Origin: Mongoliitalea lutea
GTDB lineage: Bacteria > Bacteroidota > Bacteroidia > Cytophagales > Cyclobacteriaceae
NCBI RefSeq assembly: GCF_014652135.1
Contig: NZ_BMYF01000013.1
Location: forward strand, 62,001 to 126,000
Reading direction: 5' to 3'
DNA: 64,000 nt
A program made the translations under genes and the position numbers. Below, in pieces: positions 1-9,249 of this stretch (position 1 is the first letter of the stretch; every line of letters begins with the position of its first letter). The notes below the pieces were generated by a model. That model worked only from the letters and a program-made list of their open reading frames with translations, was not told the DNA's origin and did no database searches.

Positions 1-2
1 TT

Positions 3-458
3 CGCTTGGCAAGAGGAAACTACCGTAACCACACGGTGAAAGTAAAAGTGACATACGTTGAAGTTTTGGGTATTGAGGCTACGACCAATGCTCAAGTGAC
101 CGTACGTTCTACAATTGAGGCTGTCGAGGCCTATTTGTTTGCAACCACTAGTGCTTACATTGAGGCCAAAATTTCCTCAGAAATATTGAATTTGGAAGGA
201 GCAACCAATGCAAGAATATTGGTTTCGGGATCGGCAGAACAGCTAAATATCAAAGGCTTTACCAATGCAGATATTGATGGGAGTAAATTCAATGCAGAAG
301 ATGTAGAGCTACAGGCGAATACAGGCGCTAAAATCAGTTTTCACGCCAATTCTTCTATTGCTGGGTCACTTGCCACGGCAGCAAGGGCTACTTATTCTGG
401 GACCCCTTCTTCTATTGAGGTTCGAACTACAACAGGTGCTAGCCTTAACAGACAATGA
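3..458 (+). CDS. Head-GIN domain putative auto-transporter adhesin (DUF2807), 5' partial
   Basis: The reading frame is open to the left edge of the window, so the N-terminus is missing; the TTG at position 6 is probably not the true start. The visible 150 residues consist of short alternating strands with recurring Thr-Asn-Ala and Thr-Gly-Ala turns, the pattern of the DUF2807 beta-helix found in Bacteroidota cell-surface proteins. The family is described as putative adhesins; no enzymatic residues are expected. The stop codon overlaps the next start (ATGA at 455-458), so the two genes are probably translated together. Family call is fairly sure; the biological role is not known. Confidence 0.75.
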   Translation, partial: RLARGNYRNHTVKVKVTYVEVLGIEATTNAQVTVRSTIEAVEAYLFATTSAYIEAKISSEILNLEGATNARILVSGSAEQLNIKGFTNADIDGSKFNAEDVELQANTGAKISFHANSSIAGSLATAARATYSGTPSSIEVRTTTGASLNRQ

Positions 459-913
459 AAAAATACAGCATTCTATTGGCCTTTCTAATTGGCATGTATT
501 TTAGTCCGACAGTTTTTGCTCAGGATGAGCAGGCCATTCAACAAGTCATTGCAACACTCTTCGAGGGGATGAAGGCAAAAGACCTATCTAAAATAGAGCC
601 AGCATTCCTGCCAGCAGCACAGATGCAGACCGTCAATGCTGCTCCCGCAGGTGCAACAGTCGGAACCAATACGGTTCAGGATTTCTTCAATCGCATTGCG
701 ACAACACCTGTCGAAACCATTTTGGATGAGCAAATCTTAGATTATCAAATTAAAATTGATGGGCAAATGGCCTCTGCTTGGACACCTTACCGTTTTTACG
801 TGAATGGAGCTTTCAGTCATTGTGGCGTCAATTCTTTTCAACTTGTCAAAACTTCAGATGGTTGGAAAATCACCTACATTATCGACACCCGTAGAAAAGA
901 AGGTTGTGATTAA
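455..913 (+). CDS. Secreted NTF2-like (nuclear transport factor 2 superfamily) protein
   Basis: The protein has 152 residues. Residues 1-22 form a Sec signal peptide ending in VFA, so the product is exported. The rest matches the small alpha+beta NTF2/SnoaL-like fold: an N-terminal helix (AIQQVIATLFEGMKAKD) followed by curved strands and a C-terminal strand with DGWKITYIIDTR. Proteins of this type are common single-domain periplasmic proteins in Bacteroidota with unassigned ligands. The start overlaps the stop of the upstream adhesin gene by four bases, pointing to one transcript. No catalytic residue can be assigned from sequence alone. Confidence 0.75.
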   Translation: MKKYSILLAFLIGMYFSPTVFAQDEQAIQQVIATLFEGMKAKDLSKIEPAFLPAAQMQTVNAAPAGATVGTNTVQDFFNRIATTPVETILDEQILDYQIKIDGQMASAWTPYRFYVNGAFSHCGVNSFQLVKTSDGWKITYIIDTRRKEGCD

Positions 914-945
914 AAAAAAATGCCGCAGTCAGTAATGCTGCGGCA
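912..945 (-). terminator. Rho-independent terminator of the cytochrome c peroxidase gene
   Basis: The arms TGCCGCAG (921-928) and CTGCGGCA (938-945) are perfectly complementary with a 9-base loop. On the minus strand the hairpin is followed by a run of T (the A run at 912-920), so it ends transcription coming from the gene at 986-2059. On the plus strand the T run is poor, so it would stop the NTF2-like gene only weakly. Confidence 0.75.
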
Positions 946-985
946 GGTTTAGCTGGGGGGGTGATTAATTTTCAAAGATTTCCTC

Positions 986-2059
986 TTATTGAGGAATCAC
1001 AGGGGTTGCTTTTAAGTGTGCCGGGATTTCACCGGTCAACGTTTTTAAGAAAGCCACCAAGGCCTCTATTTCCTGATCGGTAAACTCTTTGTTTAATTGG
1101 GTTTTTCCCATAATTCGTATACTTTCATCCAAGTGGTGAATACTACCATCGTGAAAGTATGGATAAGTATGCTCGATGTTTCTTAAAGATGGAACTTTGA
1201 ATTTATACTGATCTCCTAGGTTACCGGTAAGCTCGTAGATTCCTTTATCATGATTGATTTTGGAAGTTACCTGTTTGAAGTCCACTTGTTCTCCCAACCT
1301 TCGTTCTTGTAATCCGCCTAGTGCAGGGCCATCATGACAGCTTTGGCAACCTGCTTCCAAGAAAATCTTTAATCCTCTTTTTTCTTTGCTATCAAATACC
1401 TCCACATTCAAAGCCATAAACTCATCGAATTTGGAGGGAGTGATCAATCGTTTTTCAAAAGAAGCAATGGCTTTAGCCACATTGTTGTATGTGATGGGTT
1501 GACTTGCTTCAGGAAATGCCTGAGCAAAGCGTTTGATATACTCCTCAACTTCTAATAACCTATCAATCAGCACTCCTTCATGAGGTATTGCCATTTCTAC
1601 AGGGTTGAGAATGGGGCCTTTTGCTTGTTCTTCCAAGTCAGCTGCCCTTCCATCCCAAAATTGTTTAGCATGAAAAACGGCATTTAATACTGTTGGAGAA
1701 TTTCTGTCACCGCGGGTACCGGGAAGAGCACCTGGGGAGGTCGGCAGGTTGTCAACTCCATAGGTTTGAAGGTTGTGACAACTATTGCAACTTTGCTCGT
1801 TATTGATACTCAGTCTGGTATCGAAATATAATAGTTGACCCAATTCGGATTTAGCTAATTCGACTTCATCAGATAGTATATTCACCTTAGTTGGTAAACC
1901 ATAGAAGAAGTTCCTAGCCTTCGCCCATAAGAGCACATCCTCCTTGGCTATTTCTTGTTTCTGTATATGTTCTGATTGCAATGTCCTGTCATTCATCATA
2001 AATATCATGAGTCCGATAAGAACGGCCACAGTTATGGGGATGATAGTGCCTTTTTTCAT
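986..2059 (-). CDS. Di-heme cytochrome c peroxidase (CcpA/MauG family)
   Basis: The protein has 357 residues with an N-terminal membrane anchor or signal (about residues 6-22). Two c-type heme motifs are visible: CNSCH (C91, C94, H95) and CQSCH (C238, C241, H242), one per cytochrome domain, as in bacterial cytochrome c peroxidases that reduce hydrogen peroxide in the periplasm using electrons from small cytochromes. The sequence between them (GDRNSPTVLNAVFH) is characteristic of the family. MauG-type enzymes with other substrates share the same layout, so the exact substrate is not certain. The gene is monocistronic, reading away from thrA and ending at its own terminator. Confidence 0.9.
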   Translation of the reverse strand: MKKGTIIPITVAVLIGLMIFMMNDRTLQSEHIQKQEIAKEDVLLWAKARNFFYGLPTKVNILSDEVELAKSELGQLLYFDTRLSINNEQSCNSCHNLQTYGVDNLPTSPGALPGTRGDRNSPTVLNAVFHAKQFWDGRAADLEEQAKGPILNPVEMAIPHEGVLIDRLLEVEEYIKRFAQAFPEASQPITYNNVAKAIASFEKRLITPSKFDEFMALNVEVFDSKEKRGLKIFLEAGCQSCHDGPALGGLQERRLGEQVDFKQVTSKINHDKGIYELTGNLGDQYKFKVPSLRNIEHTYPYFHDGSIHHLDESIRIMGKTQLNKEFTDQEIEALVAFLKTLTGEIPAHLKATPVIPQ

Positions 2060-2256
2060 GGTAGTAATGTTTTCTACAAATGTCGGGATGTTTACATGTT
2101 TTAAAGATGACCTATGTCACATCCGGGCTTGATCTGAGTTGGGGAAAAGTTTTAATTGTTATCTTTTTAAAAGAAAATCCTGATTATTGAAAATAACACA
2201 AAAACCTTTTTGCTTTTTAGGATTTTGTGAGTAACCTTGTTGAGATTTTACCAATA

Positions 2257-2370
2257 ATGAAGATTGCAGCTCAATATATGGCACAGATGATTGAATTCGG
2301 ATTTATCTCCGAATGCTGCACGGTATTCATGGGTACCACCATGTTCTTTTTCACTACCACCACGGGCTGA
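2257..2370 (+). CDS. Threonine operon leader peptide (putative attenuator peptide)
   Basis: A 37-codon reading frame ends 87 bases before thrA. Seven of its residues are threonine, and its end reads MGTTMFFFTTTTG followed by TGA at 2368-2370, that is four consecutive Thr codons just before the stop. This is the hallmark of an amino-acid operon leader peptide, where ribosome stalling at scarce charged tRNA-Thr controls expression of the genes behind it. The exact start is open: ATG codons at 2257, 2278, 2287, 2329 and 2341 share the frame, and the shortest forms would still contain the Thr run. The role is inferred from composition and position; no experimental evidence is available here. Confidence 0.65.
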   Translation: MKIAAQYMAQMIEFGFISECCTVFMGTTMFFFTTTTG

Positions 2371-2376
2371 GCCCGT
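2362..2376 (+). promoter_or_regulatory. Hairpin overlapping the thr leader peptide stop codon
   Basis: The arms ACGGGC (2362-2367) and GCCCGT (2371-2376) are perfectly complementary, and the three loop bases are the TGA stop of the leader peptide. The 5' arm contains the last Thr-Gly codons, so a ribosome stalled on the Thr run or finishing at the stop would decide whether the stem forms. There is no strong T run after it (TTCTATCTATC), so it may act by pausing or through alternative pairing rather than as a simple terminator. Confidence 0.5.
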
Positions 2377-2457
2377 TCTATCTATCATATAGTCCCATTG
2401 TATAGGCCTTTATTTGAAGGTTCTCTGTCATAATATATAGTCAAAAATTGCGCATTT

Positions 2458-4911
2458 ATGAAAATTTTAAAGTTTGGAGGTTCCTCAGTAGCCAATACCA
2501 CTAATATCCGGAAGGTGTTTAGTATCCTACAAGATCAAAAATCTCAGGGAGAGTTTGCAGTAGTTTTTTCTGCTTTTGGCGGTGTGACGGAGATTTTATT
2601 GACTTGTGCACAAAAAGCCAATGTAGGTGATCGTTCGTATGTCACAGAATTAAAAGCTCTTGAAGAAAGACACTACGAAATATTAAAAAGTCTTATCCCT
2701 ATTCAGCATCAATCCTCAGTTTTGACCTATGTAAAGGTTCGTTTCAACGAACTGGAGGATGTGTTTCACGGGATTTACTTGATCAAAGAGTGTTCTGCAA
2801 GGACCTTGGATTATGTAGCAAGCTTTGGAGAGCGACTTTCTGCATTTATCTTGACCGAAGCTTTGAAAGTGGAAGGTTTTGATACGGTCTTTGTGGATGC
2901 CCGCGAAGTGATCCGCACCAATAATCGTTTTGGCAATGCGAAAGTTGATTTCCCAACGACCAATGACCTGATTGCAGACTTTTTCCATAACAGACCTGGA
3001 TTAAAGGTAATTACAGGCTTCATTGCATCATCTGATAAAGGCGAAACAACGACTTTGGGGAGAAGTGGCTCGGATTACACAGCTGCGATTTTTGCATCAG
3101 CTTTAAATGCTACCTCTCTGGAAATATGGACAGATGTTTCTGGTGTAATGACTTCAGATCCTCGATTGGTATATACGGCTTTCACCATTCCTCAATTGAC
3201 CTACAATGAGGCTATGGAGTTATCACATTTTGGGGCGAAAGTAATTTTCCCTGCGACCATGCAACCAGCGATGAAAAAGGGAATTCCGATTTTCATTAAA
3301 AATACTTTTGAACCAGAGAATGCCGGAACCTTAATCAATGGAGATGATCCTTCCGGTCAGATTATCAAGGGAGTCTCTTCTATGTCAGGAATTGCTTTGC
3401 TGAATATCCAAGGTGCAGGCTTAATTGAAGTAGTTGGGGTAAGTAGACGTGTTTTTGGAGCCTTGGCAGATGCTGGTGTCAATGTGATTTTAATCAGTCA
3501 GGCATCCTCCGAGCACAGTATTTGCGTGGCTGTCCGTAGCAATGAAGTTGCTCGGGCAAAAGAAGCCATCGAACAGGAGTTTCTTTCTGAAATCAAGAAC
3601 GGGGAAATGGACCCGGTATTGATTACCCCTGACATGGCTGTAGTGGCAGCAGTGGGTGAAAATATGAAGCATAACCCAGGTTCCAGTGGAAGGATGTTTC
3701 AAGCCCTAGGCCAAAACAATATCAACGTATATGCCATCGCACAGGGAAGCTCGGAGTTGAATATTTCGGCGGTGGTTTCTCAGGCAGATTTACAAAAAGC
3801 ACTCAATGCCTTGCATGAAGCATATTTCTTGTCTGATAATAAGGTCTTACACGTATTCTTGGTGGGTGTTGGTTTGATCGGAAAGGCATTGATCAAAATG
3901 ATCGCTAGCCAACAGGAAAAGCTGCAACGGGAAAATGATCTGGACATTCAAATTCACGGAATCGCCAATTCTCGATTTATGGCTTTCCACGAAGATGGCT
4001 TTGATCTGAAAAACTGTCCTGAGCCTCAAGATGCAGCAGGTGCAATGCCTATGAACTTGGAAGCATTTATTGCACAGATGGAGTCCATGAACTTCTCTAA
4101 TTCAGTTTTTGTGGATTGTACAGCAAGCCAAGATGTTGCCGATTTGTACGACAGGGTATTGGAGGCGAAAGTTGCCATTGTGACGCCAAATAAGAAGGCC
4201 AACTCTGGTGATCTGGCCAAGTATAAATCCTTGAAAAAGCTAGCGTATAAAAGAGGTGTAAAGTTTTTGTATGAAACTAACGTGGCAGCGGGACTTCCTG
4301 TGATCAATACGCTACAGGATTTGATGTTGAGTGGTGATAAAGTGTTGAGAATTGAGGCCGTGCTGAGTGGGTCGATGAATTTTATTTTCTCGGAATTTGA
4401 AAAAGGAATGCCATTCTCCGAAGTCGTCAGACAAGCCAAAGAAAAAGGTTATACAGAACCGGATCCAAGAGATGATTTGAGCGGGATGGATGTAGGTAGA
4501 AAGATTTTGATCCTAGGCAGAGAAGCTGAACAGGATTTGCATTTCGATGATATTGTTATTCAAAGCATGGTTCCGGATGATTGTGTGGAAACCAAAGATG
4601 TGGAGGAGTTTTTCACGAAACTGAAAGCGCATGATACAGCCTTTACCAAGTTATTAGCTGATGCTCAAGAGGCGGGTAAAAAACTACGCTTTATGGCCAT
4701 CTTGGAAAATGGAAAAGCAAAAGTTGGGCTAAATGCCTTGGATAGCTCGCATCCGTTTTATACCCTGAAGGGTAGCGATAATATGATCTTGTTCACCACC
4801 GAGCGCTACCATGACTTCCCGATGATTATCCGTGGACCAGGTGCTGGTGCAGATGTGACAGCAGCAGGGGTATTTGCAGATGTGATTCGATTAGGAAACT
4901 TTACTCGATAA
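2458..4911 (+). CDS. thrA: Bifunctional aspartate kinase / homoserine dehydrogenase I
   Basis: The protein has 817 residues, the usual length for the fused enzyme. Residues 1-285 are the aspartate kinase (KFGGSSV at 4-10, SGSDYTAAI near 204), residues about 310-460 hold two ACT regulatory domains, and from about 465 a homoserine dehydrogenase begins with the NAD(P)-binding loop VGVGLIGKALI. The two activities phosphorylate aspartate and later reduce aspartate semialdehyde to homoserine in the cytoplasm. It is the first gene of thrA-thrB-thrC; thrB starts 4 bases after its stop. The ACT domains suggest feedback inhibition by threonine, and the upstream leader peptide suggests transcriptional attenuation. 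Confidence 0.97.
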   Translation: MKILKFGGSSVANTTNIRKVFSILQDQKSQGEFAVVFSAFGGVTEILLTCAQKANVGDRSYVTELKALEERHYEILKSLIPIQHQSSVLTYVKVRFNELEDVFHGIYLIKECSARTLDYVASFGERLSAFILTEALKVEGFDTVFVDAREVIRTNNRFGNAKVDFPTTNDLIADFFHNRPGLKVITGFIASSDKGETTTLGRSGSDYTAAIFASALNATSLEIWTDVSGVMTSDPRLVYTAFTIPQLTYNEAMELSHFGAKVIFPATMQPAMKKGIPIFIKNTFEPENAGTLINGDDPSGQIIKGVSSMSGIALLNIQGAGLIEVVGVSRRVFGALADAGVNVILISQASSEHSICVAVRSNEVARAKEAIEQEFLSEIKNGEMDPVLITPDMAVVAAVGENMKHNPGSSGRMFQALGQNNINVYAIAQGSSELNISAVVSQADLQKALNALHEAYFLSDNKVLHVFLVGVGLIGKALIKMIASQQEKLQRENDLDIQIHGIANSRFMAFHEDGFDLKNCPEPQDAAGAMPMNLEAFIAQMESMNFSNSVFVDCTASQDVADLYDRVLEAKVAIVTPNKKANSGDLAKYKSLKKLAYKRGVKFLYETNVAAGLPVINTLQDLMLSGDKVLRIEAVLSGSMNFIFSEFEKGMPFSEVVRQAKEKGYTEPDPRDDLSGMDVGRKILILGREAEQDLHFDDIVIQSMVPDDCVETKDVEEFFTKLKAHDTAFTKLLADAQEAGKKLRFMAILENGKAKVGLNALDSSHPFYTLKGSDNMILFTTERYHDFPMIIRGPGAGADVTAAGVFADVIRLGNFTR

Positions 4912-4914
4912 ATC

Positions 4915-5850
4915 ATGAAAGCAGTAACTGCCTTTGCGCCTGCCACCGTCGCTAATGTCTCCTGTGGATTTGATATCCTTGGGTTTGCCATTGGGGATAT
5001 GGGAGACCGTGTGAAAGTTTCTTTGAGTGATCAGCCTGGACTGAGGGTGGTTTCTATCACAGGAGATGGAGGAAGACTTCCTTTGGAGGCTGAAAAAAAC
5101 ACCTGTACTGTAGCTATTCAGGCTTTTTTAGATCGCTTGAATGCTAATCAAGGATTGGACATTTCATTGATGAAGGGACTACCCTTGGGGTCTGGTATGG
5201 GATCTTCTGCAGCAAGTGCAGCGGCAGCTTTGATGGCTGTCAATGAGTTAATGGGAACTCCATTCACGAAAACTGAATTGGTGCCATTTGCTATGGAGGC
5301 AGAACGGGTAGCATGCGGAGCTGCACATGCGGATAATGTGGCTCCTTCTATTCTAGGTGGCTTTGTCCTCATTCGGGATTATGCGCCCTTGGATATCGTC
5401 AAACTCCCTGTGCCAGAAGGGTTATATACTACGCTCATCCATCCACATATCGAATTGCGAACTGCAGATTCACGGTCTGTTTTGAGAAGGCAAATTTCAT
5501 TGCAGGATGCAGTCGTACAGTCAGGAAATATTGCGGGTTTGATTTCTGCCTTATACACTTCCGATTTAAAGTTATTGGGAAGATCTTTGAAGGATGTGAT
5601 TGCGGAGCCATACCGTGCGCTCTTAATTCCCGGTTTCTATGAATTACGAGAGGCTATCCAAAAAGCAGGAGCCTTAGGTTCAGGAATCTCAGGATCGGGA
5701 CCAACATTATTTGTGTTGTCTGAAAGTAGGGAAATTGCAGCAGCGGTAGCTAAAGTAAGTGAAGAAGTGTATGCGAAAATAGGTTTAGGAGTGGATGTTT
5801 CGGTGGCGGAGGTCAATCCTATTGGAGCTTATGTAATTGAATCAGTTTAA
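4915..5850 (+). CDS. thrB: Homoserine kinase
   Basis: The protein has 311 residues and belongs to the GHMP kinase family. The phosphate-binding motif LPLGSGMGSSAASA is at about residues 89-102, and the C-terminal glycine-rich motif GISGSGPTLF near 260 is also typical. It phosphorylates homoserine with ATP, the step between ThrA and ThrC. The gene starts 4 bases after thrA stops and is followed by thrC after 21 bases, so the three are one operon. Length and motifs are normal and no unusual feature is seen. Confidence 0.97.
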   Translation: MKAVTAFAPATVANVSCGFDILGFAIGDMGDRVKVSLSDQPGLRVVSITGDGGRLPLEAEKNTCTVAIQAFLDRLNANQGLDISLMKGLPLGSGMGSSAASAAAALMAVNELMGTPFTKTELVPFAMEAERVACGAAHADNVAPSILGGFVLIRDYAPLDIVKLPVPEGLYTTLIHPHIELRTADSRSVLRRQISLQDAVVQSGNIAGLISALYTSDLKLLGRSLKDVIAEPYRALLIPGFYELREAIQKAGALGSGISGSGPTLFVLSESREIAAAVAKVSEEVYAKIGLGVDVSVAEVNPIGAYVIESV

Positions 5851-5871
5851 AATCTTTGAATTTTTGTATAT

Positions 5872-7173
5872 ATGAAGTTCTACAGCACAAATAATCCAGA
5901 AAATTTTGTTTCTCTAAAAGAAGCGGTCATCAAAGGGTTGGCTCCTGATCAAGGGCTCTATATGCCTGAAAGAGTCCCAGTGATGCCTGCGGAGTTTTTT
6001 CAAGAGCTTCCGTTTATGAGTTTCCAGGAAATGGGAGTAGAGATCATTCGGGCACTATTCAAAGAAGACCTGACCGAAACACAAATTCAAGTGTTGGTAG
6101 CGCATACGCTGTCATTCCCAGCTCCTTTGGTACAAGTGGAGGAGGGAGTTTATTCATTGGAATTATTTCATGGACCTACCTTGGCATTTAAGGATTTTGG
6201 CGCTCGCTTTTGTTCCAAACTCATGTCCATGTTGATGGCGAAGGAAGAGCGACTAGTGAGAGTATTGGTAGCAACTTCCGGGGATACAGGCTCTGCTGTA
6301 GCTAATGGTTTTTACAAAGTTCCAGGGGTAGAAGTGATCATTTTATACCCCAAAGGAAAAGTCTCCAAGTTACAAGAAAAACAGTTTACAACTTTGGGAG
6401 AAAATATCCATTGCTTGGAAGTAGACGGTGTATTTGACGACTGTCAGCGCATGGTCAAGCAAGCATTTTTGGATGAGGAATTGAATCAAAAAATGTTGTT
6501 GACATCTGCCAACTCCATCAATATTGCCCGCTGGATTCCACAATGCCTCTACTACTTTCATGCCTGGGCTCAATTGCCGGATAAGGAAAAGAAATTAGCT
6601 GTGTCGGTCCCTAGTGGAAATTTTGGGAATATAGGAGCAGGAATTTTAGCCGAACGAATGGGCTTACCCATCGATATATTTGTAGCAAGTACCAATGTCA
6701 ACAAAGTTGTGCCAGAGTTTTTGGATTCAGGCATTTTTGAGCCTATGCCTTCCCTAGCTACCATTAGTAATTCCATGGATGTAGGCAATCCGAGTAACTT
6801 TTATCGCTTGCTGGATTTGTATGGAAATGATGAAGCAAAGCTCAAGTCAAAAATGGTGGGTTACTATTTCTCAGACGAAGAGACTGCCGAAGCTTTAAGA
6901 AAAGTCAATACTACTACCGGATACCTTATGGACCCTCATGGTGCTGTAGGTTATTTGGGATTAAAGAATTTTTTGGAAGGAAAAGAAGCAGAATTTCAGG
7001 GGATATTCCTAGAAACAGCCCATCCCGGTAAGTTCCAATCTACCGTAGAAGAAGTACTCCAAGAATCTATCCAACTACCCGAGCGTCTACAAGCTTTTCT
7101 CACGAAAGAAGTGAAGTCTGAAAGTATGGGGAATGACTTCGAGGAGTTTAAAGAATATCTGTTGGCTCGCTAG
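5872..7173 (+). CDS. thrC: Threonine synthase
   Basis: The protein has 433 residues. The N-terminus (MKFYSTNNPENFVSLKEA) is that of the longer, gamma-proteobacterial and yeast type of threonine synthase. The PLP-binding lysine is K107 in HGPTLAFKDFGARF, and SGDTGSAVANGF contributes phosphate contacts. It converts O-phosphohomoserine to threonine, finishing the pathway encoded by the operon. It is the last thr gene; about 275 bases without a gene follow before the convergent YpdA-type gene, and no clear terminator is visible there. Confidence 0.97.
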   Translation: MKFYSTNNPENFVSLKEAVIKGLAPDQGLYMPERVPVMPAEFFQELPFMSFQEMGVEIIRALFKEDLTETQIQVLVAHTLSFPAPLVQVEEGVYSLELFHGPTLAFKDFGARFCSKLMSMLMAKEERLVRVLVATSGDTGSAVANGFYKVPGVEVIILYPKGKVSKLQEKQFTTLGENIHCLEVDGVFDDCQRMVKQAFLDEELNQKMLLTSANSINIARWIPQCLYYFHAWAQLPDKEKKLAVSVPSGNFGNIGAGILAERMGLPIDIFVASTNVNKVVPEFLDSGIFEPMPSLATISNSMDVGNPSNFYRLLDLYGNDEAKLKSKMVGYYFSDEETAEALRKVNTTTGYLMDPHGAVGYLGLKNFLEGKEAEFQGIFLETAHPGKFQSTVEEVLQESIQLPERLQAFLTKEVKSESMGNDFEEFKEYLLAR

Positions 7174-7448
7174 GTCGCTGGGTTCTCACAGATAAAGGGG
7201 ATTTAGCAGATTAATCGCAGATAGATGGCTTTGGTTGTCTCATCAAGTTAAATGGATTTCAAATTGATAACTATTTTATTGAAATAGTCCATGTTTGATT
7301 TTATTTGAAATATCTATGGTTAAAGTTTGATTTAAAGCATATAGATTTTGGGAGCAGTATAGGGGCGTCAGCCCTGAGCTCTAAAAAATTAGCACCAAAG
7401 TATATCTTTATAGCATTGACCCAAAAAATGAATCTGCGCTCAATCTGT

Positions 7449-8438
7449 TCAATCCGATGAATCAGCGAGAGACTTTCCAAGAATATGATTTACTATTTGC
7501 TCGGCGTGGATAATGGAATTTTCAATAAAAAATTCTCTTGTGTTGAGGCCGCCGCAGACTACACCGGCTAGATAGACACCCGGAATATTGGATTCTTGAT
7601 TGCTAGGATCGTAGCAGGGTTGGCGTTTCTCATCCAAGCTCAGTTCTACGCCTAGTTGATCCAATAAAGCAAAATTTGGGACGTAACCTGTCATCGCAAA
7701 TACAAAGTCATTTGGGATGGTAACTTCTCCTGTAGGTGTGTCAAGAACTACTTCTTTTTCCCGAATTTCTTTAACCAGACAGTTGGTGTAGGCCTTGATA
7801 GAACCTTCTTTGATACGATTTTCTATATCAGGTTTTACCCAATATTTAACATTAGCATCAATTCCATCTCCTTTGAGTGCCATGGTAACATGTCCACCTT
7901 TTCTCCAAATTTCCAAGGCCACATCTACTGCAGAATTCGCACCACCGACTACCAATACTTTCTGACCGATGTAGGGCCATGGTTCTTTGTAGTAATGGCT
8001 GACTTTTGGAAGTTCTTCGCCCGGAACGTTCATCAAATTAGGCAGGTCGTAAAATCCCGTAGCCAGGATGATGTTATGGGCAAGGTATGTTTGTTTGCTG
8101 GTGTTGATTTCAAAAATTCCATCTACGTTTTTCTGCAAAGTTTTGACTTCTTCGTATAAGTTTACTTTAAGCTTCCATTGCTGAAAAACTCTCCTATAAT
8201 ACTCTAAAGCTTCCGTTCGCGTTGGTTTATGGGAGATGGACATAAAGGGAATACCACCCATTTCAAGTTTGTCGGAAGTAGAGAAAAAAGTCATGTTGAG
8301 GGGATAATTGAATAAGGAATTGGTGAGTACTCCTTTTTCCACAATCACATAGTTGATATTTGCTTTTTCACAAGCAATGCCACAAGCCAGTCCAATTGGA
8401 CCTCCCCCTACAATCAATACATCCAAAATTTTTTTCAC
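7449..8438 (-). CDS. ypdA: YpdA-family FAD-dependent (bacillithiol disulfide) reductase
   Basis: The 329-residue protein starts with the FAD-binding Rossmann motif VGGGPIGLACG and has a second dinucleotide motif VGGANSAVDVAL near residue 165 for NAD(P)H. This layout, including the ATGFYDLPN and FAMTGYVPNF stretches, is that of YpdA proteins, which are thought to reduce bacillithiol disulfide in the cytoplasm with NADPH. They lack the redox CxxC of thioredoxin reductase, and none is seen here. It lies 4 bases downstream of the NRDE gene on the same strand, so the two are probably co-transcribed. Other bacillithiol genes are not in the window. Confidence 0.88.
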   Translation of the reverse strand: MKKILDVLIVGGGPIGLACGIACEKANINYVIVEKGVLTNSLFNYPLNMTFFSTSDKLEMGGIPFMSISHKPTRTEALEYYRRVFQQWKLKVNLYEEVKTLQKNVDGIFEINTSKQTYLAHNIILATGFYDLPNLMNVPGEELPKVSHYYKEPWPYIGQKVLVVGGANSAVDVALEIWRKGGHVTMALKGDGIDANVKYWVKPDIENRIKEGSIKAYTNCLVKEIREKEVVLDTPTGEVTIPNDFVFAMTGYVPNFALLDQLGVELSLDEKRQPCYDPSNQESNIPGVYLAGVVCGGLNTREFFIENSIIHAEQIVNHILGKSLADSSD

Positions 8439-8442
8439 AACC

Positions 8443-9210
8443 TTAATTTTTTATAATCTCAAATTGAAGGCTGGTATCTGCGTGGGTATTTTTTAACTGA
8501 TCAAATTTCCGCTCCACCATGGTTACCTCCCCTGTATGCTTCCATAACAAAACAGTAGTGTTAACTGTTCCGTAGATCCCTTCAGCGTGAATAAACTGGC
8601 AGCTCATTAGACGCTCTCTTGCCAAGCTTAAGCCAGTCTCGGGCAACTCTTCGTCCGGTGCAATTTCTTGGGAGTGGAGTATAGGCATCATGGAAATAGG
8701 ATCGAAGATTTCCGCTGCAATTAGATTTTCTAAACCTTCTTTGGCTAAGGTAAGCTTTGGCCAAGGGGTATCCAATAAGGCATTACTCAGTCCATAAAGT
8801 CCAGAGCTAATCTCTTGGATACCTTCTTGGTAATTAGATAAATAAAATATCCCTAAATGATCTCCGACCACTAAGTTGAAACCTTCAAATTCACTCGCTT
8901 GCTGCTCTACAGACTTGAGGTACTCGAATGGAGGAACTGAAGTACTCAGATAATTTTTCACCAATTCCCCTCGGCTTTTTCTATCAGATTTGATGTTTCG
9001 CATATCTCGGTAGTTGGTCAAAAATGCAAATCTGCCATTAGGATGGATAGCGAGCCAAGTACCTCCTGCCCGCAGATCTTTACCTCCATAGAATCCTGCT
9101 TCCCATTGGTGGATTTCTTGTGATGGCCTATCAAAAAACTCATCTCGATTGGCCACTAGGATAAGTTTGTATGCTGGATGATTATCCCAATTAAAGGTTA
9201 TTAAACACAT
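8443..9210 (-). CDS. NRDE family protein (TANGO2-like)
   Basis: The 255-residue protein begins MCLITFNWDNHPAYKLILVANRDEF; the residues N-R-D-E give the family its name, and Cys2 exposed after removal of Met is a conserved potential nucleophile as in Ntn hydrolases (known family feature, not tested). The GTWLAIHPNGRFAFLTNYRD segment is likewise typical. Eukaryotic TANGO2 has been linked to heme or lipid handling, but the bacterial function is not established. It is followed at once by ypdA, and it is divergent from the blaI-like gene, sharing about 90 bases of promoter region. Confidence 0.85.
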   Translation of the reverse strand: MCLITFNWDNHPAYKLILVANRDEFFDRPSQEIHQWEAGFYGGKDLRAGGTWLAIHPNGRFAFLTNYRDMRNIKSDRKSRGELVKNYLSTSVPPFEYLKSVEQQASEFEGFNLVVGDHLGIFYLSNYQEGIQEISSGLYGLSNALLDTPWPKLTLAKEGLENLIAAEIFDPISMMPILHSQEIAPDEELPETGLSLARERLMSCQFIHAEGIYGTVNTTVLLWKHTGEVTMVERKFDQLKNTHADTSLQFEIIKN

Positions 9211-9249
9211 GATGCAAGCTAACGATTTAAGTAAAAAGTTTGAAAAAAA

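Noticed and set aside
2107-2124. CRP/FNR-like site upstream of the cytochrome c peroxidase gene (GATGAC and GTCACATC)
   Set aside because: The arms pair over only four bases (TGAC/GTCA) and the centre is not symmetrical; too weak to report as a site.
2458-4911. Several reading frames of 60-137 codons antisense to thrA
   Set aside because: They lie wholly inside a strongly supported gene and show no family features.
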